Below, piece after piece: positions 27,612 through 35,868 of a stretch of 64,000 nt of DNA; within the stretch, counting starts at the first letter, position 1; each line of letters begins with the position of its first letter. A model generated the notes under the pieces. The model did no database searches, was not told the DNA's origin, and saw only the letters and a list, made by a program, of their open reading frames with translations. Source of the DNA: Brevibacillus brevis (lineage in GTDB: Bacteria > Bacillota > Bacilli > Brevibacillales > Brevibacillaceae); assembly GCF_900637055.1 (NCBI RefSeq), contig NZ_LR134338.1, positions 2,366,001-2,430,000 on the forward strand, read 5' to 3'. The position numbers were made by a program, and so were the translations under genes.

Positions 27612-29504
27612 ATGTTTTCCCCGTCGCAACTTATTCAATCATTCGTGCAAAAAGCACCCATATCCGCTCCGAAGCCGGTTGAGCTTACTCCCGGTCAAGT
27701 GTTTAAAGGCACGGTAATCAAGCATTACCCGGACAATATGGCGCTCGTACAAGTCGGGGGAATGCAGGTTCAGGCTAAAATGGAAGCAAGTCTGGAACCG
27801 GGCCAGAAAGCTTGGCTGCAAGTCCAGCCATCAACAGGTGTCGTCACGTTGAAGGTTTTGGAAAGCGTCGGGGACGGAGCTGGAAAAGAAGCATCTCTAG
27901 AAGGGCTAATGCGTTCACTGGGGATTGCCGATACAAAAGAGAACAAAGCAATCGTGCAAGCTCTGCTTGGTGCCAATCTTCCTGTGAATAAGGAAACCAT
28001 ACAAGCTTTTTCAGCCGTTGCTGGGAGATTAGGCGTAGACAATGCCACTATCGAGGCATTCCTGACTGCCATGAAACGAAATTTGCCACTGTCTCCCGAT
28101 ACAATCGCAGGGCTCAAGGCTTTTTTATCGGACAAGCCAATGGGGCAGCTCATACAAAACCTGCTGCAGCAAGCCTCGCTCTTTTTAGAGGGAGAGGGCC
28201 AGCCTTCCCAGACGACAGGGCAGGTGCCTCAAAGCCAATCACAGCAAGTACCCGGACAAGCTAATGCAGCAACGGGAGATGTCAAACAGCTTGTCAGTCA
28301 GTTAAAAGAAAAGTTGACGGGACTCTCTTTCCTTATCCAGGGCAACGATGGTACAGACGAGGGACTGGCGGTCAAACAAATGCAACAAGGGAATCAGCCC
28401 AATCAAGGTGCTTCGCAAAACGCGACTGGAGGAAGCCAGACTCAGCCTCTGCCTGCGCAGAGCGGTCAGCCTTCATCGCAAGTGCAGACATCGCCCCAAT
28501 CATCAACACAGGCTTTCAGTACCATACCATCGCCATCACAAGCTGTTTCGTCATCTGTTTCCACTGAGACAGTACCTGCACCAAACACCGCCGGTAAGCA
28601 GGTGGAATCGCAGCAAAACGCCATGACTGGTAAGAGTAATCAGTTGGTGTCGAACCAGACCAGTGGTGCAAGAGTCGAGTCAAAAATTGCTCGAAATGAG
28701 CCCTTGCCTATTCCTCAGTCAACACAGATGAATCAGGAGTCGATCCAAAACAAGCAGACGGCAGAGCAAAGGACCGTAGTGACAGACGCGGGACAAAAAG
28801 TCATGCCACAAATGGTGTCTCAAGCATCTGGTGCGGTGAATGGAGCCACAGCTGCTAACCCGATTGCTGAATTGTTTCGTCATTTAGGCGTAACCCACGA
28901 GAGAGAATTGATGGGACAGGCATTTTCACAAGGGGCGATCGATTCCCATTCATTAAAGCAGATGGATACAGTCAAATCCCTCTTGCTCCAAATCAGTCAG
29001 GCGCCAGCTCAAGCAATTCCAACCGCCTTGCGTGAAGCTGCAGATCAACTGCTGCAACAAGTGACCGGGCAACAGTTGATGATGGTACAGCCCGCTAACC
29101 AAGCTTTGTCTCAAATTGTGATGCAAATTCCGATTCACCAAGGTGAAGGGGATGAGACGGCTTTCGTCCAAATTGAGTCGAAAAAGAAAGGCTCTGGCCA
29201 GCTTGATCCGGAGAACTGCCGTCTATTCTTTCATTTGGAACTCCAAAGCATGGGGACAACCATGATTGATGTAAGTATCGTGAATCGAATTGTTAACCTG
29301 CAAATTTTTAACGATACACCATGGGTGGAAGCACTCATTCAAGGGTCCAAGGATCGTTTTGCTGACCAATTACAGGACGTCGGTTACCATCTATCGGCTA
29401 TGCGGGTCCAGCCTGTCCCGGCCGAGCGCGGCAAGTCAACAAGCCCGATTCAAACCAAAGGCCCCATCTTGGCTGACTATAAAGGGGTTGACCTTCGCGT
29501 ATGA
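27612..29504 (+). CDS. ylqG: FliK-like hook-length-control C-terminal domain protein (YlqG type)
   Basis: A 630-residue protein. Residues 1-90 resemble a small beta domain, about 190-400 is a Gln/Ser/Thr/Pro-rich low-complexity linker, and the C-terminal 150 residues (LFFHLELQSMGTTMIDVSIV...) look like the FliK C-terminal domain. In B. subtilis ylqG occupies this same position between rnhB and ylqH. True FliK lies in the flagellar operon, so a role in flagellar or secretion control here is unproven. GGAGGAGG precedes the ATG. It overlaps ylqH by 4 bases. Confidence 0.82.
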   Translation: MFSPSQLIQSFVQKAPISAPKPVELTPGQVFKGTVIKHYPDNMALVQVGGMQVQAKMEASLEPGQKAWLQVQPSTGVVTLKVLESVGDGAGKEASLEGLMRSLGIADTKENKAIVQALLGANLPVNKETIQAFSAVAGRLGVDNATIEAFLTAMKRNLPLSPDTIAGLKAFLSDKPMGQLIQNLLQQASLFLEGEGQPSQTTGQVPQSQSQQVPGQANAATGDVKQLVSQLKEKLTGLSFLIQGNDGTDEGLAVKQMQQGNQPNQGASQNATGGSQTQPLPAQSGQPSSQVQTSPQSSTQAFSTIPSPSQAVSSSVSTETVPAPNTAGKQVESQQNAMTGKSNQLVSNQTSGARVESKIARNEPLPIPQSTQMNQESIQNKQTAEQRTVVTDAGQKVMPQMVSQASGAVNGATAANPIAELFRHLGVTHERELMGQAFSQGAIDSHSLKQMDTVKSLLLQISQAPAQAIPTALREAADQLLQQVTGQQLMMVQPANQALSQIVMQIPIHQGEGDETAFVQIESKKKGSGQLDPENCRLFFHLELQSMGTTMIDVSIVNRIVNLQIFNDTPWVEALIQGSKDRFADQLQDVGYHLSAMRVQPVPAERGKSTSPIQTKGPILADYKGVDLRV

Positions 29505-29794
29505 AGCCACCATCCTCTTCAGAACAAAAACGCAAACAGGCAGTTGCGCTAAAATACCAGGCGGGTATCATGGAAGCGCCAAAGATTGTAGCAAAAGGCA
29601 AGGGGTACGTGGCTGACAATATACTGAAGACAGCAAAGGAGCATGATATACCCGTACAAGAGGACCCATCACTTGTAGAGGTTTTGGGCAAGCTGGATTT
29701 GGATCAACAAATTCCTCCGGAGCTGTATCAAGTTGTGGCAGAAATCCTTGCTTTTGTCTATCGCATCGATAAAGGCGGAGGAACCAAATCATGA
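29501..29794 (+). CDS. ylqH: FlhB-like cytoplasmic-domain protein (YlqH)
   Basis: A 97-residue stand-alone version of the FlhB/EscU cytoplasmic domain: QAVALKYQAGIMEAPKIVAK and IPVQEDPSLVEVLGKLDLDQ match that domain. The membrane part and the self-cleaving NPTH sequence of FlhB are missing, so it cannot be an export switch by the usual mechanism. It is coupled to the FliK-like gene before it and to yraN after it by 4-base overlaps, suggesting a conserved but poorly understood trio. Confidence 0.85.
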   Translation: MKPPSSSEQKRKQAVALKYQAGIMEAPKIVAKGKGYVADNILKTAKEHDIPVQEDPSLVEVLGKLDLDQQIPPELYQVVAEILAFVYRIDKGGGTKS

Positions 29795-30168
29795 GCGATC
29801 GCCGCCGCCTTCTTGGTCAAAGAGGAGAACAGCTTGCTGAAAGCTATGTAGTGAACAAGGGCTTCCGCATTGTCGATCGAAATGTTCGAACAAAACGTGG
29901 GGAAATGGATTTGATTGCTCTAGACGGAAATTGTTTGGTTTTCATTGAGGTTCGAACGAGGAGCAGCCAATTTTTTGGAACAGCGGGCGAGTCCATTACG
30001 TGGAAGAAGAAACAGAAGCTGCGTGAGCTTGCCATCGAATATTTGCAAAAAACCTCACAGCCAATCCCGGCCTTTCGTTTTGATGTCATCGCGATTTACA
30101 CCGGTACATCAACGCAAGGTGGAGACTTCATGAAGCCGGTCATTGAGCATTATGAGAGTGCGTTCTAG
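29791..30168 (+). CDS. yraN: YraN family (UPF0102) endonuclease-like protein
   Basis: A 125-residue protein of the restriction-endonuclease-like fold. GEQLAESYVVNKGFRIVDRN, GEMDLIALDGNCLVFIEVRTR (the D-x(n)-EVR nuclease-like core) are visible. Family members are widespread near rnhB; function is unknown, with Holliday-junction-resolvase similarity. In many relatives comM follows closely; here 20 kb of accessory DNA intervenes. Confidence 0.93.
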   Translation: MSDRRRLLGQRGEQLAESYVVNKGFRIVDRNVRTKRGEMDLIALDGNCLVFIEVRTRSSQFFGTAGESITWKKKQKLRELAIEYLQKTSQPIPAFRFDVIAIYTGTSTQGGDFMKPVIEHYESAF

Positions 30169-30502
30169 GAAAAACGGGCTCTTGACCACGAATATATTGG
30201 GGATACGTCTACAGCATCAGTCGCAGAGCCAGCGTACTATGTACTGTACTCGACGCGATGAAACTCCTCCAAGCATCAATATCCGCTTTCCGGCTCAAAA
30301 GCTGGGAAGCATTTTTTTTGATGACATGGATCGATTTGTACAGACAAGCCCATAACTAGTATCTCTTTTGCTTTTAAATCTGGGGTATCAACAATTGTTT
30401 GAAAGAAAAACAAATATTTTTCAAAAAAATAGCCGATATGGTGTGACATTTTTCCATCTCATACGTCAATACAAGTATAGGAAATAATTTGGAGGTAAAA
30501 AC
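30169..30502 (+). other. Non-coding stretch at the start of the accessory island
   Basis: 334 bases without a convincing gene. A short open frame near the start (positions 30143-30355) overlaps the yraN end and has no coding character or ribosome-binding site. The last 120 bases are A+T rich and probably hold the promoter of the Ig-like protein, but no clean -35/-10 pair was found. It marks the left boundary of the island. Confidence 0.5.
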
Positions 30503-32347
30503 ATGAAAAAGATCAAAAGCAACTTAATGAAAAACGTCTCCCTAGCGGTTGCAACTATTTGTACTGTTCAGTTTTCAGTTACAGGTATTGCTTCAGCTCA
30601 AGTCGTAACACCACAAGCTTTACAAGCTTATAGCGTGGTAGCAAGCACTTCTGGCCTAAAAGCCAATTCGAGTGCAATGAATATCTCCGTAGGTTCAACG
30701 CAAACGATTCGCCTTACTTATAATGGCAACTCCATCGATAATGGACTGGTTGACTGGGAAATAGGTACTTCTAGTATCGCTACTGTTAACAATGGAGTCG
30801 TGACAGGAAAGAAGGCAGGATCGACTATTGTTACAGCAAGATACAATGGACATAAAGTAACAATCAGAGTCACCGTTTCAAAAGCTGAGATTTTGGAAGC
30901 AAATCGTACTGAAATCAATATTAAAAAAGGTAAGAAATCAACAATTAGTTTGAAATATGCTGATAAGACTCTAGCTGGATCAAAGGCAGATTGGAGTACT
31001 GAGGATAAATCCATTGCTACTGTGGATGATGGTGAGGTAAAGGCTGTATCTTCTGGAAGCACAATCATTACTGCGGAATATAGAGGCCAAACAGTAGAAA
31101 TTCGAGTAAATGTTGATCAAAGCAACTCAGATGGGAAACTGGAAGCAGACGTCTCTCGACTCAAGATGGAGAAAGGCGATAAAGAAACAATCAAATTGAC
31201 TTATGACGATGATAAACTGTCTGGTTCCAAAGCAACTTGGAAATCGTCGGATACTTCTGTGGCAAGAGTCAGTGATGATGGGGTCGTTACTGCTAGAGCC
31301 AAAGGCACAGCTACGATTACTGCCAAATACAAGGGCGACGAGGTAGAAATTGACGTCTATGTCGATACAGATGCCTCAGGTAGACTGGAAGCGGATGATA
31401 CTAGTATTTCTTTGAAAGACGGACAAAGAGAAACTGTTCAGTTAAGATATGACGATGAAAGATTGTCGGGTTCCAAAGCAACTTGGAAAACATCCAATTC
31501 GTCTGTCGCAACTGTAAGTGACGGGGTTGTAACAGCTAGAGGTAAAGGAACTGCTTACATTACAGCTGAATACAAGGGTCACAAGGTAGAGATCCAAGTA
31601 AAAGTTGATGCAAATACTTCAGGTAAGCTGGTAGCGGACGACACCAACCTCTCCATGAAGAGAGGAAATCGTGAAATCATTATTTTGACTTACGATGGTG
31701 CTGTGATCAGTAATTCCCAAGCAACCTGGAAAACTTCTAGATCTTCCGTAGCAACTGTCAGCAGCAGCGGTACTATTACAGCGACAGGTAAGGGTAAGGC
31801 AACGATTACTGCCGAATACAGAGGCGAAAAAGTAGACATTGACGTAACTGTTGATGGTTCCTCCTCATTGCTGGAAGCTGATGATACCAGCCTCACCATG
31901 GATAAAGGTGACAGAGAAATCGTTGTATTGAAATATGATGGCGACATCATCAGTGGTTCTAAAGCATCATGGAAATCCTCTAAAACTTCTGTAGCGACTG
32001 TCAGCAGCAGTGGTACGATTACTGCAAAAGGAAAAGGAACGGCAACGATTACCGCTACGTATAAAGGTGAAAAAGTGGAGATTGAGGTAAAAGTTGACGG
32101 ATCTGGCTCAGGCAAGTTGGAGGCAGATGACGACACGATTACAATCAAAAAAGGTGACTCCGAAAAGATCAAGCTCACATATGATGGCGATGATATCAGC
32201 GGTTCCAAAGCTACATGGAAGTCCTCCAAGTCTTCTGTAGCCACCGTATCAGACAATGGAACTGTAAAAGGGAAAAAGAAAGGTAAGGCCACTATTACAG
32301 CAAAATACAAAGGCTATACAGTTGAAATTGAAGTTACCGTAAAATAA
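30503..32347 (+). CDS. Secreted protein with seven Ig-like (BIG_2) repeats
   Basis: A 614-residue exported protein. The signal peptide covers about residues 1-35 (Lys-rich start, hydrophobic core, cleavage after SASAQ-like GIASAQ). Seven repeats of about 80 residues follow; each carries a motif like SKATWKSSxxSVATVS, then GTATITAxYKGxxVEI, typical of bacterial Ig-like group 2 domains. There is no LPxTG anchor and no S-layer homology domain, so attachment is unclear. GGAGGT precedes the ATG. Repeats become more alike toward the C-terminus, suggesting recent duplication. Adhesion or cell-surface roles are known for the fold; none can be assigned here. Confidence 0.88.
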   Translation: MKKIKSNLMKNVSLAVATICTVQFSVTGIASAQVVTPQALQAYSVVASTSGLKANSSAMNISVGSTQTIRLTYNGNSIDNGLVDWEIGTSSIATVNNGVVTGKKAGSTIVTARYNGHKVTIRVTVSKAEILEANRTEINIKKGKKSTISLKYADKTLAGSKADWSTEDKSIATVDDGEVKAVSSGSTIITAEYRGQTVEIRVNVDQSNSDGKLEADVSRLKMEKGDKETIKLTYDDDKLSGSKATWKSSDTSVARVSDDGVVTARAKGTATITAKYKGDEVEIDVYVDTDASGRLEADDTSISLKDGQRETVQLRYDDERLSGSKATWKTSNSSVATVSDGVVTARGKGTAYITAEYKGHKVEIQVKVDANTSGKLVADDTNLSMKRGNREIIILTYDGAVISNSQATWKTSRSSVATVSSSGTITATGKGKATITAEYRGEKVDIDVTVDGSSSLLEADDTSLTMDKGDREIVVLKYDGDIISGSKASWKSSKTSVATVSSSGTITAKGKGTATITATYKGEKVEIEVKVDGSGSGKLEADDDTITIKKGDSEKIKLTYDGDDISGSKATWKSSKSSVATVSDNGTVKGKKKGKATITAKYKGYTVEIEVTVK

Positions 32348-32358
32348 GATAGGACAGA

Positions 32359-32397
32359 AAACTCGCTGAATCTTAATTGGTTCAGCGAGTTTTTTTC
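32359..32397 (+). terminator. Rho-independent terminator after the Ig-like protein
   Basis: Arms AAACTCGCTGAA and TTCAGCGAGTTT pair perfectly, followed by Ts. Confidence 0.9.
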
Positions 32398-32443
32398 AAA
32401 AGTAAAGGAAGCACTGTTATTTGTTGTGGAGGAGGAATGAATC

Positions 32444-33220
32444 TTGAGAGAGATCATCTTGGAAAAGTTAAAAGAAATCGAACAAGTGCATGACTTGAAA
32501 ATATTGTTCGCTGTTGAATCAGGAAGCCGGGCATGGGGATTTCCGTCCAAAGATAGCGATTTTGATGTACGTTTTGTTTATGTGAAGAAACCGGAATGGT
32601 ATTTGTCCATTGACGACAAACGGGATGTTGTGGAAGTACCGATCAATGACCTCTTAGATATAAACGGCTGGGATATTCGAAAAGCGCTCAAGCTATTTCG
32701 AAAATCGAATCCACCCCTACAAGAATGGCTTGTGTCAGACATTGTTTATGTTGATACATTAGGCTTTCGAGATGAGCTGGTAAGGTTGCAAGGGGAAGTA
32801 TTTTCGCCAAAGGCTTCCTTGCATCATTATCTTAGTATGGCAAAAGGTAATTTTCGGGACTATCTGCAAGGCGAGCAAGTCAAAATCAAAAAATACTTCT
32901 ACGTGTTACGTCCCATTCTCGCATGTATCTGGATTGAAACATATCATACGAATCCCCCCATTGGATTTGATCAGCTAGTTGCAGAGCTGATAACCGATTC
33001 TACGTTAAAAGGTAAAATTTCTGAGTTGCTCCAAAGAAAAATAGCTGGGGATGAGTTGAACCTTGAGCCAAGAATCGAAGAACTTCACCATTTTATTGAG
33101 GATCAAATAGAGCGTCTAACTGCACTGACAAGCCAATATACAAATGATCTGGAGGACCCAACAGATAAGCTGGATGAGATATTTCGGAAGTATCTACAGA
33201 AGGCATGGATTGTTAGTTAG
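32444..33220 (+). CDS. RlaP/YcgL family nucleotidyltransferase
   Basis: A 258-residue predicted nucleotidyltransferase (PF10127 type, COG3541). The nucleotidyltransferase core is visible as ESGSRAWGFPSKDSDFDVRF (GSR...DxD), with DINGWDIRKALKLFRKSNPP and a helical C-terminal part holding GEQVKIKKYFYVLRP. The RlaP name (RNA ligase-associated predicted nucleotidyltransferase) comes from genomic links to RNA repair. Start is TTG, 9 bases after GGAGGAGG; an out-of-frame ATG lies between. It opens a block that ends with KptA, an RNA end-processing enzyme, which agrees with an RNA-directed role; the substrate itself is unknown. Confidence 0.85.
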   Translation: MREIILEKLKEIEQVHDLKILFAVESGSRAWGFPSKDSDFDVRFVYVKKPEWYLSIDDKRDVVEVPINDLLDINGWDIRKALKLFRKSNPPLQEWLVSDIVYVDTLGFRDELVRLQGEVFSPKASLHHYLSMAKGNFRDYLQGEQVKIKKYFYVLRPILACIWIETYHTNPPIGFDQLVAELITDSTLKGKISELLQRKIAGDELNLEPRIEELHHFIEDQIERLTALTSQYTNDLEDPTDKLDEIFRKYLQKAWIVS

Positions 33221-33262
33221 TCATTATGGAAACGTTACGATAGATAGGAGGTACAAATATTC

Positions 33263-33817
33263 ATGCAGGATCATATCCGAAAACATATACAGCAACCTAT
33301 CGAAATTCATTTTGATCAACCAGACAAACCGTACGGCTGCTTCTCCAATTTCTCCAGTCATCCAGTAGAGCTGGAAGGGGAAATATGGACAACCTTGGAA
33401 TACTATCTGCAAGGCAAGAAAGTTTCAGGGACTACCCTTGAAAAAGAGAACATGCGCAAGGCATTACAAGCAAAAGTAGAACAGCACCCTGTCATTCGTG
33501 AAATCCTGCTCTCTACTGGGGATGCAGCCTTAATCGATCGTACGAGTAACGATCCAAACATACTAGGAAGATTGTGGATGGAAGTACGTGAAAGCCTAGA
33601 GGGGTATCAACCACATTTCTATTTGCCGCCATGGATAGTGTTTCCAGAGGAGCATCCTTATAGTTTGTTTTGGCGGATGGGTTTTGGTGAGGACTATGTC
33701 ATGCATTATTGGCCATGGCTAGAGGAAATGAGCGAGGATGCCAGGAAAGAGTATGACGCTTATTTTCCGGTACCAGAGGAATGGAAGTTTGAAGATTTGG
33801 ATGAGGAGGAAGAATGA
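33263..33817 (+). CDS. NADAR-like domain protein
   Basis: A 184-residue protein with a NADAR (YbiA-like) pattern: GCFSNFSSHPVELEGEIWTT, LEYYLQGKK, then QHPVIREILLSTGDAALIDR and NILGRLWMEVRESL. NADAR enzymes break N-glycosidic bonds of ADP-ribose-type compounds, including ADP-ribosyl guanosine in DNA. The middle of the domain is shorter than usual and the last 60 residues are an aromatic/acidic extension, so activity is uncertain. AGGAGGT precedes the ATG. The stop overlaps the following phosphatase-like gene by 4 bases, implying coupled translation. Confidence 0.7.
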   Translation: MQDHIRKHIQQPIEIHFDQPDKPYGCFSNFSSHPVELEGEIWTTLEYYLQGKKVSGTTLEKENMRKALQAKVEQHPVIREILLSTGDAALIDRTSNDPNILGRLWMEVRESLEGYQPHFYLPPWIVFPEEHPYSLFWRMGFGEDYVMHYWPWLEEMSEDARKEYDAYFPVPEEWKFEDLDEEEE

Positions 33818-34143
33818 AGCTACTGTTCATCTGCAGCAGAAATAAATGGAGGAGCTTGACGGCAGAAAAGATTTTTCAAGGAATCAATGACTATGAAGTA
33901 AGATCAGCAGGTACGGAAACTGGGGCGCGTATCAAAATAACAAGTGGTCTTATTGGCTGGGCTGATCTCATTTTTTGTATGGAGAAAAAACATGCAAGGC
34001 GGTTACAAGAAAAGTTTAGCTTGGAACTGATGGATAAAAGGATCATTTGCTTGGGCATTCCTGATGAATACATGTACATGGATGAGGAACTGATCGAGAT
34101 TTTAAAATCGAGTGTTTCCGCATATATAGAGATTCCCGATTAG
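33814..34143 (+). CDS. Small protein-tyrosine-phosphatase-like protein (COG4551-like)
   Basis: A 109-residue protein with the low-molecular-weight phosphatase P loop at the N-terminus: FICSRNKWRSLTAE (C-x5-R-S). The remaining core is short, and the usual C-terminal DPY acid is not clear; GIPDEYMYMDEE may stand in for it. COG4551 proteins are predicted phosphatases of unknown substrate. Overlap with the NADAR gene suggests that the pair works together, perhaps on phosphorylated ADP-ribose or RNA-end products; that is inference. Confidence 0.75.
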   Translation: MKLLFICSRNKWRSLTAEKIFQGINDYEVRSAGTETGARIKITSGLIGWADLIFCMEKKHARRLQEKFSLELMDKRIICLGIPDEYMYMDEELIEILKSSVSAYIEIPD

Positions 34144-34247
34144 GCTGTGATCACCCGGTATCGATGTGTACCGGATTATTATGTATAATGGGGATGATAT
34201 GGCTCGATTGCACTATCCATACTTATCGTAAAGCGAGGATTTTCACC

Positions 34248-34439
34248 ATGAAGAAAAAACTTGTACTGGTTCTAGATGTTGAAATAGCAGACAAAGCTGA
34301 TATGCAGCAGCTGGCCGATTCTATGTCCACAGCAATTCAATCCGTGGAAGGGATTGCCTTGCAAGACCTGGTTATGTTTGATAATGATGAAAACAATGCT
34401 GACAAGCTAATTGCTAACATAAAAAAAGAAATGTCCTAA
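34248..34439 (+). CDS. Small hypothetical protein, 63 residues
   Basis: An acidic 63-residue protein (MKKKLVLVLDVEIADKADMQ...) with an alternating beta-helix pattern. The ATG follows GCGAGG at acceptable spacing; 28 earlier in-frame codons include rare-looking sequence and no ribosome-binding site. A TATAAT-like element lies about 65 bases upstream without a good -35. No family is recognised. Confidence 0.6.
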   Translation: MKKKLVLVLDVEIADKADMQQLADSMSTAIQSVEGIALQDLVMFDNDENNADKLIANIKKEMS

Positions 34440-34455
34440 AAAGGAGAGCAGTCCT

Positions 34456-34611
34456 GTGTTTTTCGTTTATGTTCTGGCTTACCTGATCGTTGCTCTCCTC
34501 TATGGATTTTGGACGATGAAAAGCCAAAAGCTCTGGGTTCGACTAACAGGAAATTTCATCGTTCACCTATTTATTGCTGCAATAGTGAGTCTCAGTTACT
34601 TTTTTGCGTAA
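34456..34611 (+). CDS. Small two-span membrane protein, 51 residues
   Basis: GTG start 7 bases after AAAGGAG, just behind the previous stop. The protein MFFVYVLAYLIVALLYGFW... has two hydrophobic segments (about 1-20 and 33-51) joined by a basic loop KSQKLWVRLTG. No family is recognised. It lies between the small acidic protein and kptA in the same direction, with short gaps, so it may be co-transcribed with kptA. Confidence 0.6.
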   Translation: MFFVYVLAYLIVALLYGFWTMKSQKLWVRLTGNFIVHLFIAAIVSLSYFFA

Positions 34612-34646
34612 AGAAGTGACTATGACCTGTAAGGGGAGATGAGTGT

Positions 34647-35186
34647 ATGGATTATCAAAAATTGAGTAAAGAATTGTCCTATGCGCTTCGTCATGCACCC
34701 CATGAATATGAGCTTGAGTTAGACGAACAAGGATGGGTTCCTATCAAGCAATTGCTTTCGTCACTTCATGAACAGCGCAAGTGGCGAGCGGTTACCGAAA
34801 AAGATTTACATACGATGATTGCGTTATCAGAAAAAAAGCGCCATGAGATCAATCAAGGCAAAATTCGCGCTCTCTACGGACATTCAGTGCCGCAAAAGAT
34901 TCAAAAGGAAGAAAAAGAACCGCCTGCGTATCTTTTTCATGGCACGCCGCAAAGATTCCTCGAATCTATTTTGGCTAGCGGTCTTGTTCCAAAAGGAAGA
35001 CAGTATGTGCATCTGTCTGAAGACGTCCAAACAGCACAGCAGGTTGGGAAAAGACGAGACGATCATCCCGTACTTTTGCGAATCGATGCGAGGCAAGCTT
35101 GGCAAGATGGTGTGAAGTTTTACCATGGAAATGAGCTCGTTTGGTTAGCAGATCACGTGCAAAAAGAGTACATCTCTGTCTATTAG
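34647..35186 (+). CDS. kptA: RNA 2'-phosphotransferase KptA/Tpt1
   Basis: Transfers an internal RNA 2'-phosphate to NAD+, releasing nicotinamide and ADP-ribose 1'',2''-cyclic phosphate. The N-terminal winged-helix lobe has LSYALRHAPHEY and GWVPIKQLL; KKRHEINQGKIRA and LFHGTPQRFLESIL, then YVHLSEDVQTAQQVG and GVKFYHGNELVWL carry the Arg-His-Arg-Arg catalytic set. 179 residues is standard. In bacteria its physiological substrate is debated. AGGGGAGATGAG precedes the ATG. Its position with RlaP and NADAR genes points to an RNA-end/NAD-product setting. Confidence 0.95.
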   Translation: MDYQKLSKELSYALRHAPHEYELELDEQGWVPIKQLLSSLHEQRKWRAVTEKDLHTMIALSEKKRHEINQGKIRALYGHSVPQKIQKEEKEPPAYLFHGTPQRFLESILASGLVPKGRQYVHLSEDVQTAQQVGKRRDDHPVLLRIDARQAWQDGVKFYHGNELVWLADHVQKEYISVY

Positions 35187-35231
35187 AAGTAGCTCGATTT
35201 GCTCAAGAAGAAACAACACAGCATGAGAAAT

Positions 35232-35259
35232 GACTCGCATTCGATCGCGGGTCTTTTTT
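35232..35259 (+). terminator. Rho-independent terminator after kptA
   Basis: GACTCGC and GCGGGTC arms (one G-T) with an 8-base loop and seven Ts. Confidence 0.7.
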
Positions 35260-35293
35260 ATATCAACATGAATCATAAGGAGGTAAAAACGGC

Positions 35294-35440
35294 ATGGATT
35301 TGTTGTTTGCTATTCTACTGCTGGCAGGACTTTTTGCAATCTACGATGCGATTCGGAAGCTGAATCAAAACATAGTAACGCAAGTCGATCAAAACCAACG
35401 AATCATTGAACTACTGAATGAATTGAAGAGAAAGCAGTGA
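35294..35440 (+). CDS. Small single-span membrane protein, 48 residues
   Basis: ATG with AAGGAGGT upstream. A hydrophobic segment fills residues 2-18 (LLFAILLLAGLFAIYD), then an amphipathic tail with many Gln/Asn/Lys. A small cytoplasm-facing membrane peptide, unassigned. It stands alone behind the kptA terminator. Confidence 0.6.
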   Translation: MDLLFAILLLAGLFAIYDAIRKLNQNIVTQVDQNQRIIELLNELKRKQ

Positions 35441-35850
35441 GGTTAAGGGTGACTGAGCACGACTGCGCAGTTGTCGCAATAGGGGTGGAGTGAGCAGTTT
35501 TTTTACGTATTCCGCATGATGATTACCAGAGTGGTAGTAAACTTCTCCAGCGACTTTACGTAAAACGGCTACATATTTGGGAATCAGGACCGAGATGACA
35601 AAATCCGGATTGTATTTGTCTTGTTCGTAGTCAATGAGTGGAAAATCACTAATCAGGAGTAAACTGTAATTACATCCATCTGGAACGGTGTGGTCCCATT
35701 CTTGAAGATTTGCAGAAAGATACGGCCAAGGCATATATTGATCTGAATGTGGTCTTGATCATAGGTCCAGGACCAGCGATTATCGTTTTCCCCATCGTAT
35801 TCAAATGGTTTCAGCAATAATACTCGTTCTAAATCATTGGAAATTTTCAA
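35411..35850 (-). pseudogene. Frameshifted small protein gene, immunity-type hypothetical
   Basis: Two overlapping frames read as one protein: an N-terminal part ending in WTYDQDHIQI and a part starting QYMPWPYLSANLQEWDH that continues to CNYSLLLISDFPLID. The break is near 35735-35755. The joined protein of about 145 residues is acidic and aromatic, like immunity proteins of polymorphic toxins, but no family was recognised. A sequence error is possible. It is followed on the same strand by another small acidic protein. Confidence 0.5.
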
Positions 35851-35868
35851 TTCAGTTCACCTTCGTTT

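Noticed and set aside
30143..30355. 70-codon frame after yraN
   Set aside because: Overlaps the yraN end, no ribosome-binding site, and no protein-like pattern.
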